A stretch of 64,000 nucleotides of DNA, from positions 310,001 to 374,000 of the forward strand of contig JAVXUO010000253.1 of NCBI GenBank assembly GCA_033065855.1, given 5' to 3'. This stretch comes from Escallonia rubra. Lineage: Eukaryota; Streptophyta; Magnoliopsida; Escalloniales; Escalloniaceae. Positions 20,901-32,900 of the stretch are shown here, piece by piece. Both the position numbers and the translations under genes were made by a program. The number at the start of each line of letters is the position of its first letter. Position 1 is the first letter of the stretch. Under the pieces are notes generated by a model that saw only the letters and a list, made by a program, of their open reading frames with translations, searched no databases and had not been told where the DNA came from.

Positions 20901-23900
20901 CTATTAGAAACCGCTAACCACGATCTATATTAGGCTGCATGGAGTTAAGTAGCCAACTCATGGCCAAAGAATTCTCGGACCTCCACTCCTCAAGTGATGC
21001 TCCAGCTTTGTTTCCTTTTTTATCTAGCCAAGTGTGCACCCTCTGGCTTTTTTATCTCGCCAAGAATGTAGCCTGACATCCTTTCAGCCTAAATAGCCAA
21101 CAAAACAAGCGGGAACAAGCGGGACCATGTCAAATAAATTCTACCATCCAATTTTATTGGGCGAATCTGGAATGACGCAACATGGACTCACTTTGCTCAC
21201 CCCAACCTCGGAGCACATTACACCAGCTTCAGACATGTTTTAATCCCAAAAAGGGCACCAAATTGTGAATCAAAATGAAGAATCCAGTAACTCCACAAAC
21301 AAAGACCACAAAACTCAACTCTGGACAGCATAAATTAACCCAAATCCACTTCTACAGCCCAAAATGCTCAGGAGAGATGCCTAAAATGGTGGGCAGGAGT
21401 ATTCAGAAAGGCTAATGTCCTTAAAGAACATGATATAACTCAAAAGCTCTTCCAAAAGACGGTTTGGGCCTAATTAAGGAGTCATAACCGAGTCCAGCTG
21501 AAGTAACCCAAAGCAGAAAACACCTGGCATAAGGCCCAGATCTGGAAAATATATTTGTCTACCTATGTGATCTGAAAATCATTCAAAAATCCAAAAATCA
21601 TCCAACCAGTCCCCAGAAATTCTGAAAAACATGGACAATTACCAGGAACGTGGGGCGGGCAAAACCCTAGCCTCAAGTACCATCAGTTCGAACAGTCATG
21701 TGAATGGTGCATCTCTGATTTTTGAACATGTTTCCACCACCGGATCATTTCTCTGATGCTAAGTTAGAATCTAAATTGTAGGTTTTGACAACAAGGAAGA
21801 GATGGGGAGAGACAAGATACAAGAAAGAGAACGAGAGCAAGTCTAATACTCTGACCCTGGTCACTTCATATGTGAGTGAAAAATAATGGGGACCACAAAA
21901 TTAACCCCCCCCCCCCTCCCTCTCCCTTCCCCTCCCCCTCTCTCTCATAAATAGCACACATTTAATCTATTGAAGCTCCATAGTACAATTGCGGCAAATC
22001 AACAAACCTACAAGAAGCACTCTAGCCTCCACTAGTATGTCGAAGCAGTTGCCTACACTTAATCAACAAGCCATAATGTACGTTTCATGATTCCCAAAGG
22101 ATACTTCTAACCTTGCTGAAATAAAACCAATAGTGGAGTTGGACAATCCTTGAAAAATTAGGATTGTTATCAGGCAGGCTTGGGTGAAGGAAGTATCTTT
22201 TGGGTTACAGGATAAGAAAGGTGGAACAAAGATTGTGGAGATAAAAGAGGAAAAGGTCTGGAATTTGCTTCATGTAGAAGATCGTAGATAGCTCTAAGTC
22301 TAAACAGCAATGTTCTAGGATAGTGGGAGTTAAGGAACTAGACATTTAAGTTTAAAGCAGTGCTTATTAAGCCGTAGATACCCATCAGATAGGGTAGTGG
22401 GGGTTGTCAAAGTGCGTAAGACATTAATGTTTATTTTCTGTTTCTTTTTAATTTTGGCATAAATTTGACAACTCTATTATTTTCTTTTCGACTCCAGCCT
22501 TGCTGGGAAAACATTTTGATTCCAGCCCTAAGCCTTCTCGAAGATTGTTAAGGAATTTACTGCTGAAAACCCATATACATCTTCATCTACTATAAACCCC
22601 ATTAACCCTAATACTTCAGCGCGTCGGTCAAGTACCATTTCGATCTTTATGTGATATTTATAGACTTCAGTTGAAGAAAAGTGAAGCAGTACCCTAGCAA
22701 GAACTCGATAATTATATTCGGATCTACTTATTTGAAAATGGTTCTTGGTCTTATGAATCTCATGTTTATGGTACTTCATTTATATCTTTATCATGTTCAA
22801 CGTCATGAAAAATGTTGTTTTACCAAGTAACCTGATTTTCAATCTATTTTGATAAATAAAAGTGCTAGTATTGAGTCAAAACTTCCGCCTGGAGTTTGTT
22901 TTAAGTGTCTCTTTTAGATAGTCTTAAGAGTCCATCAAAGATTGCAAATGAGAATCATATAAATCTAAAGGATCTCTATTCTTCCAAACAACAACACAAA
23001 TTAACTAACATTACAAATACATATAGATAATACTCGGATGGGTAGTACTCAACTGACCTGTATAAGGCGTTCACGTAGAGCAGGGTTAGGATCTGTCAGG
23101 AGGCGCTTTGCGATATAGGGATAGGCAACCTAAAACATCATGGATACTGACAAATGAATATATGCACACTTGACAAAATAAGATAAAATAAACATAACTC
23201 GAGAGTTTGAAAAATGTTCCTGCATTGATCAGAGAACTCTTCATACAATAATTCTGCCAGCACGATGAAAACGGAAAGTGGTTCACAGTTACGTCAGTGA
23301 CATGGAAGAGTTCCAAGCAAATACTTCAACATAACCGCATATCCTAAGCTTGGGATTTATGATGCTTAGCAATATATTTCCTCCTTAATTGTGTTTCATT
23401 ATGTATACATGAACACTGTTGAAATGCATGTGAATTATTTGGCATAAAAATTACATGAAACAATTCGATAGGCTTTGAGGGCAATGTATGATTTGTAGTC
23501 TGGTTGGAATCAAGGTAATTCTGAGATAGAAAAGATCTCTTCTGTGCAAGCGAGATAACCCCCCTACAGAGATTTTGGATTTGTTCATAATGATCAAGGT
23601 CTCGTCACTTGCTTGGTGTGGATGGCAGGCAGGCCTATATTTCTGATAATGATCGAGTGACGTTGCTTCTTCGGCCGGCCAAATGTTGCTGGTCGAACCT
23701 CTCGATCAAGTGAAGGAGATGCCCGGACAGAACTCTGCTTCTGTCGGGCTCAATAGTACTCAAGCATGGACATTTTAGTGTTCTATGTTTGGTCATGGCT
23801 TATGCCATGTCAGCCTATGATGTCATTATGGCTTGTTTCTGTAGAATTGAATCCTCTAGTTATAAATGTTTCATCCAAGCACTTAAAAGCCTGTGATTCT

Positions 23901-26900
23901 GAGGCATCAAAATCTGTGCTGATCTTTTAGCGCTTAGATGAAGGCACTCCACTCTAAAAAAGACATGAAAATTTGTACATCCTATTTTTTTGTGCTCTTT
24001 CGATTCGCATAATTGTTATTTTTTGAGTTGGTTGGGATCAGGATCAAATGTAATAACTCCACCGGTGGAGTTAATTTGGCAACTCTAGAGGATCCGAATC
24101 CAGATGATACAAGAGAGCCATATGATAGCAATATGCAACCACTTGGCATCTTAAGGGTCTCTTCTCTAACCTAACCCACTTGGCATCTTAAGGGTCTCTT
24201 CTCTAACCTAACCCTGAATACAGTACCCTATTAGAGTCTCTGTGCAAAGCGTGTCGTAACTTGTCAACATCAGCCTTCCAAACGCTGCATTATACCTGAG
24301 AGGGAGAATTACGAGATATGGACCATCATGGATTTAAGGGTGTTGACCCAAGTTTGAGCTTCCGAGCATGTAACTGATAGTAATCCAGGCACCCTCAGCT
24401 CCACTTACACTTCTGCGCCTTAATTTAGTTTTTAGCTTTTTCAGTTGCTAGCTTATGAGGTGTTTTTGATATTGACTTAGAAATGATCGTCCCTACAAGC
24501 CTTGCTCTTGCTAATTGGATGGTTTTGACCCAGAGATGGACATATGTCGTGCTTATTGTCTTATCTTTAATACGTAGCCTATCATAAGCGCGCATCAAGT
24601 TTGCGATAGGTCGACGGCCAGCGTTAAACATAGTCACATTCTACGAACACAAATCCAGATAAATATAGTGGGGCATTTCCCCTTGAGAGATGCGCTGCTG
24701 CCTTCGAGTGTTTTGAAAAATGGGCAAGGGCAATTGTGTCAGAGCCCAGATGTGATGAAAAGAGAGCAAGGGTTCCACACCACACTGGACAAGTGCAGGT
24801 AAAGAAGTTAGTTCAGAATCAAGGACTTAGGTTAGGTAGTTGGACCTTATGTTTGTTAAGTAGTAAGTTCAGGGAGCTGGTTCATACGATGAGTATGAAG
24901 AGAGTAAACATAGCATGCCTTCAGGAGATTAAGTGGTTAGGAGATAAGTCTAGGGAGATAGAGGGCACATGTTATAGATTGTGGGAGTAGAAATCAAAGT
25001 AGATGAAGGCCTGAGAAATGAGGTCGTAGATTCGGAGAGGAAGCAGACTATTAATACAATCAGCATGTATGCCCTCAAGTAGGACTAGCAGACTCTATCA
25101 AACTAGAATTTTGGGAAAACATGGATGGAATCGTACAGAAAATACCCTTCAGGAAGAATTGTTTATAGGAGGAGATTTAAATGGGCATGTCCATATTTTA
25201 GTGGAGGATTAATTTGGAGATAGGAATGAATCAGGAGAAGACATCCTAGATTTCGCAGTGGCATATAATAGCAAACACTTTCTTTTAGACTACATTTAAT
25301 TACTTTTAGCAGCAGGTCTCATCTTTTTCATTAGATTTCTTCCCCACTAGCAGGGAGGACCGAGCATAAAGTAAAGATTATAAGGTCATTCCTGGGGAGT
25401 GCCTTACTACCCAAAACAGGTTGGTGGTGCTTGACATATCTATTAAGAGTTCAACTACGAATGTTGAAGGTGTGATACATCCTCAAACTAGGTTGGAGAA
25501 GTTAAATGAGGAAAGATCAGGTACTAGCAAGGATACGTTGCGGAATCTGGATATGAGCCTATTACGGTGTGGATTAAGACGTTTAAGGGTCAGGAGGGTT
25601 ACTAGAGAGGTCCTTGCAGAGACTAGATGACATGGCCCTATAGGTAAAGAAACTTGGCGGTGGACTGAGGAGATCAATAAGCAATTAAATTTAATGAGGG
25701 TCTCAAAGGGATTGCAGAAGTGCAGGATTGAGGAGAATGTTGAGAAATTTAAGGTACCTTGCTAAGAAGGTAGTAAGAGGGGCTAGAGGTTAGGCTTATG
25801 AGAGTGCATGCAAAAGGTTGAGAAGGGATCTAAAAGCAAGGAGAACTAGAAAACTTGAATCGTATAGTGTGTATCAAGGACAAAAGTGAGAGTGATGCAC
25901 TTGGAATAGGCAAAACTTCAAGATTATCAATTGAATTGTTATTTAGATTGTAGGGGCTTGATTTTAGAAATTACTTGGTCTAAATCATTGCAATTTAGCT
26001 CATTTAGAGTGCCTTTGGAACCATGGAATTGATGGGATTTCATTTCAAATACCCAAAATTTGTTGTTTGGAACATTAAAAAGAGGAATTGGAATTGGATT
26101 TCAGGGGATTTGACTGAATTTGTTTCTATATTGTGAAATCTGATAAAAAATGGTCGGATTTCACAGGATTAGGATTTACTTGAGTTAAAAGTAATTATTT
26201 ACCTATCTTATTCTTTTCTGGATCTCTCCAACAATAGATCCACAACTACCGTTTTCATTGCCACTACCGCCATACCACTTTTACTACAACTACCGCCACC
26301 ACTACTGCCGCCACCACCACCGCCACCCCCGCCACCACTACTACCGCCGCCGCCGCCACTACTGCCACGACCACTACCGCCACTACTGCCGCTACCACCA
26401 CCACCACGGTCACCACTGCAGCTGCCACAATCACCACCAACACCGCCACCACTACTGCCATCACTACCACGGCCGCCGCCACCAATACCACCACCACCGC
26501 CACCACTACTGCCAACACAACTACCACCATAACCATCACTACCACCGCCACCATTGACACCACCACGGCCACAACTACTGCCACCGACGTCACTATTGGC
26601 GTCACTTAACCACCACCAGTTACACCTCGTTACACCTTAATTACCATCACTTGACCACCCCACCACTTCCACTGTCGATGTCGCTACCCCGTGTGGTGCC
26701 GCCACCACCACCATCATGTGATGGCACTAGCACACTTGAAACCACTTACCGTAGTTCATTTTTCGTCGCAAGTCTAGGATATAATTGTCTAAAAATTTAT
26801 TACCTTCCCATTTCCTTTGTTTTCTAAACACAAAATAGGAATTCTGTGATTTGAATTCCCTTCCATACCAAACCAAAAAAAAAAGTGAATTGAATTCCAA

Positions 26901-29900
26901 ATCCATTTCCGAATTTGAAATCCAAATCCTAAAAGAATTGGTTCCAAACAGACCTTTAGAATTTTAGTATTTCGAATATTCTAGAGTTTTCTTATATAAG
27001 AGATATTGTAGTATTTAGCTTGAGATTAGGGTTTCAGAACTTTTCTATATAAGCAGCTGCAATCATTTCTCAGATTTTTGTTAGTGGTTGAGAATTTCTC
27101 TAAATACTTTGTGTTTATTTCGGTGAGTATCAACCCTCCAATCAAGCATTTAGGCTTGGACGAGTTGATTAGATCCTCATTTGGGGTGTCATTTGATCTG
27201 CCTCCCCTGGTTGATATTATAACTAGGGACCCCCTATTCTTCCTGCAGCAGTTTTGCACCATCAATCCTCGACCACATTCAATTTTATCAGGAGATTGGT
27301 TGACGACCGTTGTTACTGTTTCCAAAAAAAAAAAAGTCCATATCTTCTTGCCGCAGCCTATCTCTGCAACACCATCATCACCTTCAGTTTGCCACCGCCG
27401 TCAACCAACCCATCAACCATCAAGACAGCTGCTGCCACAGGTTCAGGTTGCAGTCACTTGAAGCAAGCAGCTACTATTGTCATTAGGGCTTTAAGAAAAC
27501 ACCTTGGTCAAAATTAAACAGATCGTCAATGTGGCAAATCCAGTTGAAACCTCAAACCGATTCTCTTTGATTGATGCTGAGATGGAATCAATTGAGATAG
27601 TTGAACTGAAAAACAGGCCTTCTACTGGACCTGCACCTACAGGTTTGCCTTCCTTAATGAAGCAAACAAGTAGGAAGGGGAGTAAATCAGTGAGGAGAGG
27701 GGGTCGCTCGCAAATTAAAAAATGATTGCTGCAAGTACGCATGTTAGGGGCTTTAATGACCTTGCTAAGCAGTATGATCTTGAGAAAAATTTTAAAAAAA
27801 GAAATGTACAGATTGTTGGATGGTTGAAACTAAAGTAATGTTGGAAAATGTTGCTGGAATATCAACTAAATGGATGAAACATTGGCAATTCATCCATAAC
27901 AGCAGTCATAAGGGAGTGACGAGAATCTTGATTGGTTGGAAGAACCAATTTCTACAAGTCACTTCTATTTCTATTCATGCTCAAGTCATCGCTGTTGAGG
28001 TGAATCAAATATACCAAGCTCCTTGGTACGGTCTTGCATTTATGGAAATAATAAAGGAAATAAGAGGAGTGCTATGGGATCAATAACATAAAGATGCTGC
28101 ACTCATTGGGCATAGACCTTGGCTGTAAATTGGAGACTTTAATTTTGTTAGATTTCCAACTGAAAGGCAAGGGGGTAGTGGCATCAATCAACTTGACACT
28201 ACGGAGTTCAACAAATGCTTATTCAGATTGAATTTACAGGATTTGGCCACTAAAGGAAGCTTTATAGTTGGTGCAATAAGAGAGATGAAAATAGATTCTG
28301 ATCAAGCTCTATCTAACTCTGCCTGGCTTGAATGTTTTACTAGCACTAGGGTGGAAGTTTGTGATCCTGGTTTATCAGATCACTGTATGCTACTGGTTAT
28401 AATTCTTAAAACCAGGAATGCTGGTATCAGGCCATTCAAATTCTCTAACTTTTAAATGCAGCACTCATCCTTCAAACAGATTCTCAAAGAATCTTAAACT
28501 ATGGAAACCACTGGAGACGCAGTGCACACACTTTATCAGAAACTCAGAAGGCTTAAACCTAAACTTAAGAAGTTGAACCATGAGCACCATAGTAACATCT
28601 CTAACAGAGTAGCTGAAAATGGCAAGAATTACAGGCTGTTCAACAGGAGAATACTCTGTTCTCTCAATATGGACATTATTACCACTGAGAAAAGGCTCCA
28701 TGTTCAGTATTATGATTTACTCAAAGCTGAGGAGAGCTTCTACCAGCAGAAAGCAAGAGTGAAAGAGGTCAAACTGGGGGATGGAAACACTGCATATTTC
28801 CATAAGAAAATGCAGATTCATAGAGCTCATAACAAAATCTTATCCATCAATACCATTGTTGGGTCTCATATAGTTGGAGAGCAAGAGGTACATCAAGAAG
28901 CTATAAAACATTTTTCTAATTTTCTTGGAGAGACTCAACCACCGTGCAGGCATACAAAATCAATACTGCAGTCATGCATAAGCAACTGTCTCCAAGCCAA
29001 TAGGACATCTTGATGAGTGCATTCACTGAGACTGATGTCAAAGAGGCCATTTTCTCCTTTAAAGCCAACAAATCTCCTGACCGCGATGGAAACAGTGCCG
29101 AATTCTTTCAACAGAATTAGGATGTGCTAGGCTCAAATGTTTCAATAGCTGTGACCTCTTTCTTCACTAATGGAAAGCTATAAAGATCTTTAACAGTAAT
29201 TCCCTTACCTTGATTCCTTAAGGTCCCTGTCCCTAGTACTATGACAGAATGAAAGATTTTAGACCTATTCCATGTTGCAATTTATTTAGTCTATAAATGC
29301 ATAACTAAATTGTTGTGCAAAAGAATGCAAAAAGTTCTACCCTTCCTTATCAGTAATAGTCAAGCAGCTTTTGTGCAAGCAAGAAACATTGGGAATAATA
29401 TCCTTCTTATGCAGGAACTAGTGAGAAACTACCAAGGCCTGGAGGAATTCCAAGATGTGCTCTGAAAGTGGATATCCAAAAAGCTTATGACACTGTGGAT
29501 TGGGATTTCTTGCAAAGTGCTATGGAAGTCCTACAGTTTCCTCCAAAGTACATTAGGTGGATCATGCATCACGTGACAACTGTAAAATTCTCTAGCAATT
29601 TGGATGGGGCTATGAAAGGATTTTTCAGCAATAATAGAGGCTCAAGGCAGGGTGATCCGATCTCTCCTTATCTATTTCTTTCGGTTATGGAAGCTTTCTC
29701 CTGTCTCTTGGATGACTTCACTCAAAATCCCGACTTCTCCTTTTATCCTAAATGTAAGGAACACAAAATCTCTCGTGCGCTTTGCTGATGATCTCTTCAT
29801 CGTTGCTGGTGCCAACATATCTCTATTATCAAACAAACTATTCAAGAGTTTGGTTTAATGTCTGGTCTCATTCCCACTTTACAAAAAACTCCTTGTTCAT

Positions 29901-32900
29901 TGCTGGTCTGAATAAGGAAAATTCACAAGAACTAGTACAAATTATGGGAATTCCCTTAGGCAACTTTCCTGTTACCTACCTAGCGGTTCCCCTAATCACT
30001 AGAAAACTTAGAGCCTCAGACTGTCAAGTTTTAATTAACAAAGTAATGAGAAGAATTAACAGTTGGACTCTTAAGCACCTTTCTTATGCTGGCAGGCTGC
30101 AATTAGCCATCTCGGTTGTATTCAGCATGCAGATCTATTGGTGTGCCATTTTCTTGCTACCAAAGAAGATCATCTCTGATATAGAAGCAAAATCTAGGAG
30201 CTTCATCTGGCATGGAAAAAATACCACGTGTACTGGTGCTAAAGTAGCCTGGAATGATGTTTGTTTGCCAAAGAAGGAAGGTGGACTTGGGATTAAAAGA
30301 CTTCAGGAATGGAACAAAGTTGCAAAAGCTGCTATATGCAGGTATATATGGGATCTAGCCAAGACAAAAGATACATTGGACTAAATGGAGTCACGCCTAC
30401 ATCATTAAAGGATAGAACCTGTGGCATTTTACAACCCCAACTGATTTATCCTGGACTTGGTGTAATATTGTGGAACTAAGGGGTACAATGCAACATCTTA
30501 TTAAATACTCCCTCCGTCCCTTATTAATTGATCGTGTTTGACTTGCACGCTTATTTAGGATTTGAGTCCTATTTTATGAGTTTCACATTCTACAGCAAGA
30601 GAGAGAGAAAGAGAGAGGGAAGGAAGAAAGTGGGCCAGGAGAGAGAAAAATGGTGTGGGTGGAGGATTAAATGTGGAGAGAGAAATAGAATAAAAAAAGT
30701 GTAAGAAGGGTAAACATGGAAAAACAATTGTGGAGCCTTTCTTAATTTGGAAAGTGATCAGTTTTTTTGGAACCGCTCAGAAAGGAAATATGATCAATTA
30801 ATGGGGAACTTAAGGGTGTATCAGATTTGTAATGGCCAAAACACCTGGTTCTGGCTTGACAATTGGCTGCCAAGGAGTCCCATTGTAAATCAATGTGGGC
30901 ACATAATTATATATGATGCTGCAAGCTCTGTGAACATGAAAGTGCATGAGGCCTAGATCGATGGAAATTAGAACATACCTATAAGATCACAAGGATTTGA
31001 GCTCATATCCTATCCCTGACATAATTGCTGATCAGGATGACCATCTCAAGTGGCTGCCTAATCCCTAAGGCCAATTTAGCATAAATTCTGCTTGGCATTT
31101 TCTCTGTTCCAATCATACCTCTGTTCCATGGTGGAAAATAATCTGGTTTCCTGGGGACATTCCTAATTGTGCCATAATACTTTGGATGCTTCGTAAACAG
31201 AAACTTAGGACCAAAGATAAACTCAAGAAGTGGAATGTTATTATTGAAGACAATTGCATTTTCTGCTCCAAAAATCAGGAAACAGTGGCTCATCTCTTCA
31301 TGGATTGCTTGTTTGCTCAAGATCTTTGGCGTAAAGTTCTTCACAATCTCAACATTCACCATGGCTTCAGGACATGGACTCAGCTGCTCCAATATGCAAT
31401 TTGTAATTTTCAGAGGCAAAAGTTTTAGAGCTGGTTTATGCAATTGGCCTTTTCGACGATAGTTTATGGTGTATGGGAAGAGAGAAATCAAAGGATTTAA
31501 AAGCAACAGTGGATGACTGAGGTTTTCGCAAAGATTGAGATATAAATGAAATATCGAGTGTTAAGCTGGAGGAAACTGCCAGGTCTCCGACTAACCAGAA
31601 GCTATGCCAAAGCTGGAAACTACCTTCTACGATGCTGCAGTCCTGATGCATGCTTGATTCATGATGCTCTTTCATCGGTTTTAGTTTACCAAATACTTTA
31701 GGTGCATGGTTGTAATGTTGTTGGAGCTTAAATGATAATAAAGGACCTTTCACCCAAAAAAAATATTAAAAAGATTGTGAAGGAAACTGGAGCTATTTTG
31801 GGTTATTCTATCAGTCCAGTTTCATACTTGATCCAGATTCGTATTTTTCCAGCCCAGGTACTTTCTAGCCCAGGTATGTTTGTATGTTACTCCTAAGTTG
31901 CAGCCTAGTTCAGTCCTTGTTTTCACCCATAAAGTCCAGCGAACTTTCTTAGACGTCCAGCATACCACGCGTGCAAACAAATAGGACATAACCTCCTTCA
32001 TCCAGAAATGTGAAAGAAAGAAACAAAAAACAAAGCAGCAGAAAAATTTTCATCCATGTCTTCTCAGTTCCTCGTCATGGATTTTAGGGTATTACAAATA
32101 CTTGATTGGATAAAGCATGTCTTAACTATATTGACCAGGCTATATTATTGAAGTTGCTGAAGGAGTTCAGAAATCAAAACTTTGGGTGGCCTTTTACCTC
32201 CACCTCTAGTCCAGTACTTTTTATAGATTCGAACAAGCCACCCCTCTATGATGAAGAATCAGAATTTCAAAAAGAGCCATGTATAGCTCATTCAGCTTTT
32301 GACGAAAGGCACCAATCTATGGTGAAGAGCATGTCTATGACAACAAGCCACTTGCCGCTAGACGTGTTCAACTGATTTATCAAGATGAATTGTCAGTTGA
32401 AGCCCAAGATGGTATGGAGATAACTGCAACACCTCTGCACATTCTCAAAATTTCTTCTCCTCTGCAATCACAATTTGTTGAAGACATATGAACTTCGTAA
32501 TTCCTGATCATTTACTTGGTCTTACTCAAACCAAGCATGCTTTTTTGCTCTTGCATTTTCTTCCAAGGAACACTCTGATGGAACTTCAAGTTGGACAGGT
32601 CAAGTTGCGCATCAAGTTTTTCTCAATAATGGGAAGAATGATGCAGTAGGAACAAGCAGAAGCTCAACATTATGATTGAATTGTTACGTAAATTTCATGT
32701 GTTAGATTTTCAGGATAAGTTGGTTTAAATAATTGTAATTTGGCTTATTTAGGATTTTAGTATTTGGAATATTCTACAATTTCAGAACTTCTCTGGCTGT
32801 AATCCCTTCACAGATTATGCTTATTGATATCGAGAATATCCCTAAACACTGTTTATTTGGGTATGTCCCCTCCAATCAAGCATTCGGGCTTGGACGAGTT

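Larger units (their letters stand above)
11030..21900 (-). mobile_element. Ty1/copia retrotransposon relic, minus strand, split by later insertions
   Basis: Read on the minus strand from right to left: an LTR-like end near 21766-21900, then a primer-site-like block (AACTTAGCATCAGAGAAAT) near 21750; gag with KLDG and LTWSR near 21130; a gag helix ORF (20796-20572, [20 protein letters not shown]); a zinc knuckle [14 protein letters not shown] near 20450; integrase (19732-19331, [10 protein letters not shown] and FVTFID); and RT start (18633-18229, [20 protein letters not shown]). The RNase H end KHIEIDLHF and [13 protein letters not shown] follows near 17780-17600, and the last codons ([11 protein letters not shown]) lie beyond the solo LTR at 11250-11170. 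Many stops and frameshifts make it dead. Edges are approximate because the LTRs have diverged. Confidence 0.85.
25893..27252 (+). repeat. 5' LTR of the LTR element, with a MITE-like insert
   Basis: Aligns with 32639-32987 apart from the insert at 26009-26954. A TATA-like TTCTATATAAGC lies near 27042. Confidence 0.75.

Noticed and set aside
26258-26605. His/Tyr-rich and Val/Ala-rich frames of about 100 codons
   Set aside because: Products of the CCA/CCG triplet array inside a MITE-like element.
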